In this document: positions 50,450 to 57,471 of the stretch, piece by piece
Layout: each line of letters begins with the position of its first letter
Numbering within the stretch: the stretch's first letter is position 1
From: Blastococcus sp. CT_GayMR16
GTDB taxonomy: Bacteria > Actinomycetota > Actinomycetes > Mycobacteriales > Geodermatophilaceae
Assembly (NCBI RefSeq): GCF_004570875.1
Contig: NZ_SPQK01000001.1
Span: forward strand, 1 to 64,000
Length of the DNA stretch: 64,000 bases
Reading direction: 5' to 3'
Notes under the pieces: generated by a model
Databases searched by the model: none
What the model was told of the DNA's origin: nothing
The model's input: only the letters and a program-made list of their open reading frames with translations
Position numbers and translations under genes: made by a program

Positions 50450-51064
50450 ATGACAACGCTGATCGACCGGATAGTCGCCGTGCCGGCCCCCTGGGCGTAC
50501 GTGATCATCGCCGTCCTGGTCTTTGCCGAGGCCGCGTTCTTCGTCGGCTTCGTCCTGCCGGGAGAGACCGCGGTCGTGCTCGGTGGGGTACTCGCGGCCA
50601 CAGGCCGACTGTCCGTGGCCGCACTGCTGGTACTGGTCGTGTTCGCCGCCGTGGCCGGGGACAGCGTGGGCTACGAGGTGGGTCGCCACTTCGGGCCGCG
50701 CATCCTGGTGACCCGACCACTGCGTCGCCACGCCGGTCGACTCGCCCGCGCTCAGGGCACGCTGCGCGAACGCGGCGGCTGGGCGGTTTTCCTCGCCCGG
50801 TTCGCCGCCTTCCTTCGTGCCGTGATGCCGGCGCTGGCCGGTGCCAGTCGGATGCCCTACCGGCGCTTCCTCGCGTTCAACGCGGCTGGCGCGCTGGTCT
50901 GGGGCGTCGGCGTCGTCCTGCTGGGCTTCTTCGCCGGACACTCCTACGCGGCGGCCGAGCGCGCGCTCGGACGTACCAGTGCCGTCCTCCTGGCCGCCGT
51001 GGTGCTCGCGCTGGCCGTCGGGGTGCTGGTGCGCCGCCGGCGGCGGCACCAGTCACTCGGCTGA
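50450..51064 (+). CDS. DedA family membrane protein (second)
   Basis: 204 residues, about five hydrophobic segments. ETAVVLGGVLAATGRLS and GDSVGYEVGRHFG match the family, and the arginine motif is in LARFAAFLRAVMPALAGASRMPYRRF (about 122-147). DedA proteins recycle lipid carriers or phospholipids across the membrane. It is 65 bases behind the YggT gene and probably shares its promoter. Compared with the DedA at 30276 it is clearly a different subfamily, so two carrier recyclers may serve different polymers. Confidence 0.9.
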   Translation: MTTLIDRIVAVPAPWAYVIIAVLVFAEAAFFVGFVLPGETAVVLGGVLAATGRLSVAALLVLVVFAAVAGDSVGYEVGRHFGPRILVTRPLRRHAGRLARAQGTLRERGGWAVFLARFAAFLRAVMPALAGASRMPYRRFLAFNAAGALVWGVGVVLLGFFAGHSYAAAERALGRTSAVLLAAVVLALAVGVLVRRRRRHQSLG

Positions 51065-51119
51065 CGCGTACCGGACGCCGATCGCTGGCACAGCTGCGCC
51101 GGACTGCGGGCGTTTCAGT

Positions 51120-51136
51120 TTCAGCGTCTTCACAGC
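51120..51136 (+). promoter_or_regulatory. CTCAG-type direct repeat (variant) upstream of PepSY gene 1
   Basis: TTCAGC-GTCTT-CACAGC, 11-base period, 63 bases before GTG 51199. Second half is of the CACAG type. Confidence 0.6.
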
Positions 51137-51198
51137 GGGCGGTCCCCACAGTGGGTCGCCTGTGGGCGCCATCCGGCGCTCGACGGAGGAGGAGAACT

Positions 51199-51744
51199 GT
51201 GAACACGAAGCTGAGCAAGCACAAGCTGGCTGCCGCCGGCGTTCTGGCAGTCGTGCTGGTCGGCGGTGGGGCCTCGATCGCGGCCGCGTCGTCGTCGGAC
51301 AGCACCACCGCCGACCAGGAGCAGACCGACGGTGAGACCGCCGACGGTCCTGACGGCGGGCCGGGCAGCGACCAGGAGGGCGAGGACGCGTCGTTCACCG
51401 GCAGCGTGGCGGCCCCGGCGGAGACCGAGCAGCCCGACGGGCAGGAAGCATCCGGCAACGAGGACCAGGAATCTGCCGCGCTGCAGGCTCTGGCCACCGT
51501 GACGCCTCAGCAGGCGGAGCAGGCTGCCGTGGCCGCCGTCCCCGGGACGGTCGGCGGGAGCGAGCTGGGCAACGAGAACGGCTTCGTCGTCTACAGCGTC
51601 GAGATCAAGGGGACCGACGGCAACGTGACCGAGGTCAAGATCGACGCCGGCAACGGCGCGGTTCTGGCCCAGGAGGCCGAGGACGGGCAGGAAGCGGCCG
51701 ACTCAGCCGACCAGCCGGAGGGGCCGAACGACGCGCAGGACTGA
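51199..51744 (+). CDS. Exported acidic PepSY-domain protein 1
   Basis: 181 residues from GTG 51199 (GGAGGAGGAG upstream). A lysine-rich start and hydrophobic stretch (about 9-29) form a signal peptide or anchor; residues 30-85 are a disordered acidic region of D, E, Q, G; residues 90-160 are a PepSY domain (QAEQAAVAAVPGTV then GFVVYSVEIKGTDGNVTEVKIDAGNGAVLAQ). PepSY domains inhibit peptidases or act as secreted modulators. A close paralogue with the same layout is at 53499. Both have CTCAG-type sites, so they look like outputs or feedback partners of the local two-component system. Confidence 0.85.
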   Translation: MNTKLSKHKLAAAGVLAVVLVGGGASIAAASSSDSTTADQEQTDGETADGPDGGPGSDQEGEDASFTGSVAAPAETEQPDGQEASGNEDQESAALQALATVTPQQAEQAAVAAVPGTVGGSELGNENGFVVYSVEIKGTDGNVTEVKIDAGNGAVLAQEAEDGQEAADSADQPEGPNDAQD

Positions 51745-51782
51745 CGTCCTGCCACCCTTCGCGGCGCGACTCGCCTGAGCAC

Positions 51783-51812
51783 GCGGCCCCCGGCCAGCCG
51801 GCCGGGGGCCGC
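51783..51812. terminator. Bidirectional hairpin terminator
   Basis: GCGGCCCCCGGCC (51783-51795) pairs perfectly with GGCCGGGGGCCGC (51800-51812), four-base loop. It lies between the convergent PepSY and PAP2 genes and can serve both. Confidence 0.75.
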
Positions 51813-51828
51813 CGTGCGTGCGGCCCGA

Positions 51829-52317
51829 TCACACGAAGGTCGACATGCGGCGACTGCGAACACCTGCCAGCCATCTCACGCCGATGACGGCCAGAACTCC
51901 CGCGCTCAGACCGATACCCAGACCGGCGATGACATCCTGGCTGTGGTGCACGTGAGCCGCGATCCGGGCCACGCCGATGAGAACTGCGCCCGCCCCGATC
52001 GCGACCCCCACCAGTCGCCTGTACGGGAAGAGGAGTGCGGCCAGCAGTCCGCCCGCTGCACTGTGGTCGGAGGGAAAACCGTTGTCGGCCGCGTGCGCGA
52101 ACAGCGCAGCCGACGACGGGTCGTGGACGAACGGGCGAGGATCGACGTGCAGTGCGCCGGCTACCCAGATGCCGACGCCCACCAGGGCGAGACCGACGAG
52201 CGACTGCGCGGCCAGCATGATCTTGTCGGTGCGAGGGCGGGTGAGCCAGACCAGGCCCGCGATAGCGGCCAGTACGTAGAGCAGGTACTGGGCCGTGGCG
52301 ACGATGAGTACGTTCAC
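51829..52317 (-). CDS. PAP2-family phosphatase, BcrC/UppP2-like
   Basis: 162 residues from GTG 52317, five hydrophobic helices. The PAP2 active-site motifs are visible: K32 in the first block (TDKIMLA), PSDHSA (about 82-87) with the second-block histidine, and RIAAHVHHSQD (about 117-127) with the third-block arginine, histidine and aspartate. Small five-helix members of this kind dephosphorylate undecaprenyl pyrophosphate or similar lipid phosphates on the outer face. It lies 24 bases after the PP2C gene, and a TTCAGG-N5-TTCAGG repeat overlaps the end of that gene. Confidence 0.85.
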   Translation of the reverse strand: MNVLIVATAQYLLYVLAAIAGLVWLTRPRTDKIMLAAQSLVGLALVGVGIWVAGALHVDPRPFVHDPSSAALFAHAADNGFPSDHSAAGGLLAALLFPYRRLVGVAIGAGAVLIGVARIAAHVHHSQDVIAGLGIGLSAGVLAVIGVRWLAGVRSRRMSTFV

Positions 52318-52341
52318 GTGCGCGGTGGAGGTGTCGGCATG

Positions 52342-53277
52342 TCATTCACGCTGCCCGGCGCCGCCTGAACATCGCCTGAACGTCTCGCACCCCGTTGTTT
52401 CCGGGGAGCCCACGCGCATGACAGGGTGGCTGACGCCGTCCGCAGCCACCACCACGTCAACGAGGACTGCCGTGACGTTGTCCCGCGTGGAGGCAGCCAG
52501 GGCCGCCCGCAACAGCCGGGACACGACACGGTCAGGCTCCCCCTCGTCCCCAAGGATGCGGTTGATCAGTTCGGGCTCGACCACCCCGGACAAACCATCG
52601 GAGCACACCAGCAGCCGGTCGCCGAGCTGCACCGGCACGGTGATGCTCTGGACGCCCGAGAGGTCGTCTGCTCGGCCGTGCAGGGCGGCCAGGAGCGTCG
52701 ACCTCAGCGGATGGGATCGCACCTGCGCGTCGGTGATGGTGCCGGCATCCTTGAGCGACTGCACGAGCGTGTGATCCCTGGTCAGCTGGACCAGTTCTCC
52801 AGCCCGGCACAAGTACAGCCGCGTATCGCCGACGTGCATCACATGGATGCATCCGTTCGTGCCCAGCGCGGCCGCTGTGAGGGTCGTAGCCATCCCCGTC
52901 AAGCCCGGTCGACGGGTCTTGGCCACCTGGAGGCAGCCGTTGGCGACCGCTGCGGCTCGGCGCAGTGCGTCGGGCTGATCTGCGCTCGGCCACGCCTCCG
53001 CCGTCCGTGCCAGCGAGTCGATCACCAGTGACGATGCGACCGCACCGCCGACCTTCCCGCCGACACCGTCCGCGACGGCTATGAGGGAAGCAGACGCCAG
53101 CGCGGCGTCCTGGTTGTCCGTGCGAGGCCCGACAATCGATCTGGCTGCTCCTTGGAACGCCAGGCGGTGCGCCCCGGCCCAGGCAGTGCCGGCAGCGGCC
53201 GGCGGGCTGACAGGTCCGGACACCCCTCCCGTCCGGGCGGCTGAGGTGTCGAGAACGAGGCCGAATGTGCTGGTCAT
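52342..53277 (-). CDS. PP2C-type serine/threonine phosphatase
   Basis: 311 residues from ATG 53277. All metal and core motifs are present: RTDNQDA (about 53-59), ADGVGGKVGG, TGMATTLTAAAL, HVGDTRLYL, LTRDHTLVQ, CSDGLSG and RDNVTAVLVDV. It is a soluble PPM phosphatase reversing Ser/Thr phosphorylation. No serine/threonine kinase or anti-sigma gene is nearby, so its partner is elsewhere. The final 25 residues after VVVAADGVSHPV are poorly conserved and contain the next promoter-like repeat. A CTCAG-type repeat precedes the gene. Confidence 0.9.
   Translation of the reverse strand: MTSTFGLVLDTSAARTGGVSGPVSPPAAAGTAWAGAHRLAFQGAARSIVGPRTDNQDAALASASLIAVADGVGGKVGGAVASSLVIDSLARTAEAWPSADQPDALRRAAAVANGCLQVAKTRRPGLTGMATTLTAAALGTNGCIHVMHVGDTRLYLCRAGELVQLTRDHTLVQSLKDAGTITDAQVRSHPLRSTLLAALHGRADDLSGVQSITVPVQLGDRLLVCSDGLSGVVEPELINRILGDEGEPDRVVSRLLRAALAASTRDNVTAVLVDVVVAADGVSHPVMRVGSPETTGCETFRRCSGGAGQRE
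52364..52380 (-). promoter_or_regulatory. CTCAG-type direct repeat upstream of PAP2 gene
   Basis: Minus strand TTCAGG-CGATG-TTCAGG, identical halves, 11-base period, 47 bases before the PAP2 start, inside the last codons of the PP2C gene. Confidence 0.62.
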
Positions 53278-53298
53278 GACACCAGGTTCCGCGTCGTG

Positions 53299-53315
53299 GC
53301 TGAGAGGCGATTGAG
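53299..53315 (-). promoter_or_regulatory. CTCAG-type direct repeat (variant) upstream of PP2C gene
   Basis: Minus strand CTCAAT-CGCCT-CTCAGC, 11-base period, 22 bases before the start codon. One half has CTCAAT. Confidence 0.6.
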
Positions 53316-53418
53316 AGACGACCGGGATACCGCTCCGAAGCACGGTGAGGACCGACCCCCTCGGATTCACGTGGTCACTCCGGGCGGGCTTCCCCTTCGC
53401 TGAGCAGGCTCTCAGCGG

Positions 53419-53435
53419 CTCAGCCGCGACACAGG
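53419..53435 (+). promoter_or_regulatory. CTCAG-type direct repeat (variant) upstream of PepSY gene 2
   Basis: CTCAGC-CGCGA-CACAGG, 11-base period, 64 bases before ATG 53499; an extra CTCAGC is at 53411-53416. Same CACAGG second half as the site at 33151. Confidence 0.55.
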
Positions 53436-53498
53436 ATCGGCGCCGCATCGTGGTCATCACCGAGGCGCCACCCGGTGCCTGGTGTCAAGGAGGAAGAG

Positions 53499-54050
53499 AT
53501 GAACCTGCGTCGGAACAAGGCCAAGCTTGCCGCAGCCGGGCTGCTGGCAGCCGTCGTCGTCGGCGGCGGTGCGTCGATCGCGGCGGCGGCCGGCCCCAGT
53601 TCGTCCACGATCTCAGCGGACCAGCAGCAGACCGACGGCGAGCACGCCGACGGTCCCGATGGCGGCGCCGGGAGCGCACAGGAGGCTTCCGACCCCACCT
53701 TCACCGGCACGGTTCCGGCCCCGGCTGAGACCGAGCAGCCCGACGGACAGGAGAACTCGGGCAGCGACGGTCAGGAGCAGGCAGCGTTGCAGAAGCTGGC
53801 CACCCTGTCCCAGACACAGGCGGAGCAGGCAGCCCTGACCGCCGTGCCCGGCTCCGTCGCCGAGACGACGCTCGACGCCGAGAACGGCTTCGTGGTCTAC
53901 AGCGTCGAGGTCAACGGTGCCGACGGCACGGTGACCGAGATCCTGGTGGACGCCGGCAACGGGACGATCCTCGCTCAGCAGGCACAGGATTCCGGTGACC
54001 CGGCCGACGTGGCCGACCAGCCGGAGCAGGCCGGCGACCAGCAGGACTGA
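53499..54050 (+). CDS. Exported acidic PepSY-domain protein 2
   Basis: 183 residues from ATG 53499 with AAGGAGGAAG upstream. Signal peptide (about 8-28), acidic linker (30-85) and PepSY domain (TQAEQAALTAVPGSV, then GFVVYSVEVNGADGTVTEILVDAGNGTILAQQ). It is paralogous to the protein at 51199 throughout: same linker blocks (EQTDG/QQTDG, AETEQPDGQE) and same domain, yet separated by two oppositely oriented genes. Duplication with retention of the promoter element suggests dosage or specialisation within the same response. Confidence 0.85.
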   Translation: MNLRRNKAKLAAAGLLAAVVVGGGASIAAAAGPSSSTISADQQQTDGEHADGPDGGAGSAQEASDPTFTGTVPAPAETEQPDGQENSGSDGQEQAALQKLATLSQTQAEQAALTAVPGSVAETTLDAENGFVVYSVEVNGADGTVTEILVDAGNGTILAQQAQDSGDPADVADQPEQAGDQQD

Positions 54051-54061
54051 CCGAGTCAGCT

Positions 54062-54092
54062 GGTTCCGGTGCCGCCTTGCGGCACCGGAACC
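54062..54092 (+). terminator. Strong hairpin terminator after PepSY gene 2
   Basis: GGTTCCGGTGCCG (54062-54074) pairs perfectly with 54080-54092; 13 pairs, five-base loop, 12 bases past the stop. Confidence 0.8.
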
Positions 54093-54157
54093 GGCCGCCC
54101 TCGCCGCGACCAGAAGGCTGCCAGCTCGTGCACAGCTTCACGACCGACCCTGATCCC

Positions 54158-54832
54158 ATGCCGATGTCAGCCCTCGCCCCGGTCCGCCGGCCGAGGGCAC
54201 TCGCTGCCCGGCTCTGGACCGTCACCGGCCTCCTCGGTTTCGCCGCGCTGCTCACCATGGTGCTCACGACCGAGGGGGTCGCCGAGGGCGACCGCCCCGT
54301 GCTGCGCTGGCTGATCGACCACCGCACCGGCTGGTTGTCCCGAGCCCTCGAGGTTGTCAGCAGTCCCGCCATCGCGGTCGGCGTCCCGGCACTTGCCTTC
54401 GTCGGAGCGCTGACTGTCGGGCTGGTCCGCCGCAGGTGGCGCCCGTTGGCCACCCTGGCGGTCGCCTTCTGTGGTGGTGCGCTGCTCAGCACCGGACTCA
54501 AGTTGGTGATCGGCCGGGCCCGGCCTTCGACAGCCTCGATGTTCGGGACTCAAGCATCGGGCTGGAGTTTCCCCTCCGGACACACGCTGCTGACCTCCGT
54601 GCTCCTGGGCGCGCTCGTCCTGCTCGCCTGGCCGCACCTCCGCACGAGAGCACGCCGTTTCCTGGCATGCGCCGGGGCCGCCACGGCTGCGGCGGTCATG
54701 GGACTCAGCCGCCTGTACCTAGGCGACCACTGGCTGACCGACGTGCTGGCCTCCTACGCCCTGGCTGCGATCGTCCTGGGCGCCACTGCTTGGTTGACCG
54801 CCCGCACGACCAGAGGAGAGGAACAGTCATGA
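54158..54832 (+). CDS. PAP2-family lipid phosphatase
   Basis: 224 residues from ATG 54158 (ATG 54164 is an alternative). Six hydrophobic helices with complete PAP2 motifs: KLVIGRARP (first block), SFPSGHTLLT (second) and GLSRLYLGDHWLTDVLAS (third, with SR-x5-H-x3-D). It should remove phosphate from lipid (pyro)phosphates at the outer membrane face, for example undecaprenyl pyrophosphate, phosphatidate or the phosphoribosyl lipid of the arabinose route. Its stop overlaps the next gene (ATGA). The strong terminator upstream means it needs its own promoter. Confidence 0.9.
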   Translation: MPMSALAPVRRPRALAARLWTVTGLLGFAALLTMVLTTEGVAEGDRPVLRWLIDHRTGWLSRALEVVSSPAIAVGVPALAFVGALTVGLVRRRWRPLATLAVAFCGGALLSTGLKLVIGRARPSTASMFGTQASGWSFPSGHTLLTSVLLGALVLLAWPHLRTRARRFLACAGAATAAAVMGLSRLYLGDHWLTDVLASYALAAIVLGATAWLTARTTRGEEQS

Positions 54833-55287
54833 CCGCAGTGCCCGACGCCAGCAACGACGCAATCGGATCGCACACCCCGCCGCGCGTGCGCGCGTCGGAC
54901 ACCGACCGAGCGGCAGTCGCGGCCCTCCTGCAAGAAGCCGTGGCGCGTGGCCTGCTCACCCACGACGAGGGAGGAGAGCGGCTGTCCACCGCGTTCGCTG
55001 CCCGCTTCGTCGACGAACTGCCGCCGTTGACCGCGGACCTGCCACCGACGCCCGAACCGATCCCTGCCTCTCCGGTCGGCTGGCTGCGGCTGGGGTCGAC
55101 TCTGGCGGCGCAGCTGCGCTATGAGGTCCAGACCAGCGTGGCGTCCGGCGTGCGCTCGCGACGGTTCGTCGTCATGCTCCTCGCTGCCGTGCTCCTGATC
55201 GGGATGCTCGTCACGGTCGGAGTCCTGGCCGCGCACGGACTTCTCGACGGCGGATACGAGCATCACCTCGACATCGATCGACGTTGA
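54829..55287 (+). CDS. DUF1707-domain membrane protein
   Basis: 152 residues. Residues 17-65 form a DUF1707 domain (RVRASDTDRAAVAALLQEAVARGLLTHDEGGERLSTAFAAR), an actinobacteria-typical small helical module; a proline-rich linker and a basic segment (SGVRSRRF) lead into one membrane helix at about 115-138, with a short outside tail. It has no enzyme motif and may scaffold or regulate the PAP2 phosphatase with which it is translationally coupled. Confidence 0.82.
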   Translation: MTAVPDASNDAIGSHTPPRVRASDTDRAAVAALLQEAVARGLLTHDEGGERLSTAFAARFVDELPPLTADLPPTPEPIPASPVGWLRLGSTLAAQLRYEVQTSVASGVRSRRFVVMLLAAVLLIGMLVTVGVLAAHGLLDGGYEHHLDIDRR

Positions 55288-55662
55288 GTTCCGCCGCTGT
55301 GCTACCTCGCCGTCACCTCCTGGGATGTGACCGTGCTGGGCACGGCAACAGCCGGCGTCTGCGTGGTCGACCCGGCGTCGGTCCGGCCGCTGCTCTTTGT
55401 TGTCGGTGAGGGACTGCAGCCTGATCCCCGCTCCGTGCGGGGCGACGAGTAGGAGGGCTCGGGCTCCCGCCCGTTCAGCGTGGACGGCACGGTCCGTGGC
55501 GCTCGTCGTCCTGACCGTGGTCCTCGGGCCTCACCAGAGTTCGTCGACAACGATGGCTTCCTCACATCGGTGCTGCTCCACCTCGCACCGACCATCCGGG
55601 TCCGCCGAGGGACGACATCCGGTGATGACAGAAGGGGGTGCGCCCGCCGTGGACCCCGGTAA
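55288..55662. other. 375 bases without a convincing gene
   Basis: No frame gives a recognisable protein. The right edge runs into the DtxR/IdeR-type box and must hold the promoter of the iron permease. Confidence 0.5.
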
Positions 55663-55681
55663 TTAGGGCAGGCTAACCTCC
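55663..55681. promoter_or_regulatory. DtxR/IdeR-type iron box
   Basis: TTAGGGCAGGCTAACCTCC aligns with the 19-base consensus TTAGGTTAGGCTAACCTAA at 15 of 19 positions, with the right-hand core AGGCTAACCT exact. It lies 27 bases before the FTR1 start, where a DtxR/IdeR-Fe complex would block transcription when iron is plentiful. Confidence 0.75.
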
Positions 55682-55708
55682 AGCCACCCTAGTCGGAGGA
55701 GCTCCCCG

Positions 55709-56557
55709 GTGATCGCCAACTACTTGATCGGCCTACGCGAAGGTCTCGAGGCCGCCCTCGTGGTCAGCATCCTGGTGGCCTACCTGGTGAAATCCAACCG
55801 CCGGGACCGGCTTGGCCCGGTGTGGATCGGCATCGGCGTGGCGGTCGTCCTCAGCCTTGGGTTCGGTGCGCTGCTGACCTTCACCTCCAGTCAGCTCAGC
55901 TTCCAGGCGCAAGAGACGTTCGGCGGCATCCTGTCGATCATCGCGGTGGGCTTCGTGACGTGGATGGTGTTCTGGATGCGCCGCACCGCGCGATCGCTGA
56001 AGGCTGAGCTCGGCGGCCGACTGGACGCCGCACTGGCGATGGGCACCGGCGCGCTGGTGCTGACCGCGTTCCTGGCCGTCGGCCGCGAAGGGCTGGAGAC
56101 GGCGTTGTTCATCTGGTCGGCGGTAGAGGCGACCGGCCAGAACACCCAGCCGGTCGCCGGTGCCGCGCTCGGGCTGGGCACCGCGGTGGTTCTCGGCCAC
56201 CTGTTCTACCGGGGAGCGTTGCGGATCAACCTGGCCACGTTCTTCCGCTGGACCGGCGCGATCCTGATCGTCGTAGCTGCCGGCGTGCTGTCCCACGGCG
56301 TCCACGACCTACAAGAGGCGGGGATCCTGCCCGGCCTCAACACCGTGGCGTTCGACGTCTCCGGAGCGGTGCCGCCGGACAGCTGGTACGGGACCTTGCT
56401 GCGCGGCACGGTCAACTTCACCCCGGTCACGACTTGGCTGCAGGCGATCGCGTGGCTGGCGTACATAATGCCGGTCTTTGTCCTCTTCCTGCGGCCTACG
56501 CGGCGTCCTGCACCTGCGGCCACCACGTCCTTGGTGACTGCTTCGCCTGCTCGCTGA
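55709..56557 (+). CDS. efeU: FTR1/EfeU-family iron permease
   Basis: 282 residues from GTG 55709 with CGGAGGAG upstream. Seven hydrophobic helices; both iron-transfer R-E-x-x-E motifs are present, REGLEA (10-15) in helix 1 and GREGLET (about 126-132) in helix 4. FTR1 proteins move ferric iron delivered by an oxidase. The usual bacterial partners EfeO and EfeB are not next to it. A multicopper oxidase, the partner in yeast, is encoded 4 kb downstream, but in a different, metal-detoxification context. Iron control is indicated by the DtxR-type box. Confidence 0.87.
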   Translation: MIANYLIGLREGLEAALVVSILVAYLVKSNRRDRLGPVWIGIGVAVVLSLGFGALLTFTSSQLSFQAQETFGGILSIIAVGFVTWMVFWMRRTARSLKAELGGRLDAALAMGTGALVLTAFLAVGREGLETALFIWSAVEATGQNTQPVAGAALGLGTAVVLGHLFYRGALRINLATFFRWTGAILIVVAAGVLSHGVHDLQEAGILPGLNTVAFDVSGAVPPDSWYGTLLRGTVNFTPVTTWLQAIAWLAYIMPVFVLFLRPTRRPAPAATTSLVTASPAR

Positions 56558-56692
56558 CTTTCTCCTCGGACCTCCAACCAGCGCCAAGAAACACCCACTA
56601 TCTCGACGACGACGCCGGCCGGTGTTCAGCCGCGACCGCCTGCGGTGTCACCACCGCGTTCGTCGCATGGCTTGCCCGTACGGTCCCCGGCC

Positions 56693-57150
56693 ATGCGCGT
56701 CCGTCTGCTGTGGCTCCTCACCCTGCTCATGGTGGCTGCCTGCTCCCGCAAGGACGGGTCCGCAGTCCGTGCGGACTCCACCACACCAGCGGAAGTGACC
56801 GGCGCCAGACCGGCCAACACCCTCACGCATGTGTTGTGCTCGACGGCCCGACGAACGGCTGCGGAGACGAACAGATCACCGTCGAGGTCGGCAGTGGAGC
56901 ACCGCAGCGCCCGACGGCGGCCGTGGTCGGCTCGACATTCTCTGGATTCGACTGCGCCTTCCAGTTCGACATAGAGGTGCCTGTCCTGCCCTGCTACGAG
57001 GTCGCAATCGATGGAGCGCCGATAGGTCGCTATCCAGGAAACGGCGCTCCGGAGCGGCTCGACATCGGGCTCATCGACTCGGACAACGTCTTCGGCACGG
57101 AGGGTGGCTGCGTTCCACCGACGCCGTACAGCGACAGCGAATACTGCTGA
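56693..57150 (+). pseudogene. Small lipoprotein gene interrupted by a frameshift
   Basis: ATG 56693 starts a lipoprotein signal (RVRLLWLLTLLMVAACSRKD, lipobox VAAC with C17). Around 56825-56835 the protein-like sequence moves to another frame, where it continues as VVLDGPTNGCGDEQITVEVGS and ends in a cysteine-rich tail to TGA 57150 (DCAFQF, VLPCYEVA, GGCVPPTP, EYC). Each frame alone gives half a protein: one with the signal but a basic nonsense tail, the other with the domain but no start. A real frameshift mutation or a sequencing error would both explain it. Function unknown. Confidence 0.55.
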
Positions 57151-57258
57151 TCGCAACCGCCCGGACGTCACTCGACCGAACCCACCTGGAACTGCTCGAC
57201 GAAGCTTGTCACCGTCTCAGGCGATCGACAGCGCTGGGCGCCCGTCCAGTCCCGGGGC

Positions 57259-57471
57259 TCACCCGAACCGCCGGCCATCAGGACGTCCCTGAGCCAGGGC
57301 AGCGTCGAGATCGACGGCGAGCCGGACTCGGCCGTCAGCCCCGACGAGGCGTGCTGCTGTCGCCGTCGGCCTTCTTGCCTCGACGTGGCTCCCACGCCGG
57401 AGTTGGCGAGCGGGGCAGCTCTGGCAGCGGGGGGTGGAGCGGCAGCACGTGATCTGCTTGCGGTGGGCCAT
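57259..57471 (-). CDS. Small cysteine-rich protein after the metal ATPase
   Basis: 70 residues; the ATG overlaps the TGA of the P-type ATPase gene by one base (TGATG), which favours translation. The N-terminus MAHRKQITCCRSTPRCQSCP has the CC-x4-C-x2-C cluster seen in short actinobacterial proteins of unknown role; it could bind a metal. The remainder is low in information. Called mainly from the overlap and cysteine cluster. Confidence 0.4.
   Translation of the reverse strand: MAHRKQITCCRSTPRCQSCPARQLRRGSHVEARRPTATAARLVGADGRVRLAVDLDAALAQGRPDGRRFG

Noticed and set aside
57168-57395. Other minus-strand frame in the 57.2-57.4 kb region
   Set aside because: It has no start site support and no domain; the overlapping 57259-57471 frame is preferred because its start overlaps the ATPase stop and it has a cysteine cluster.
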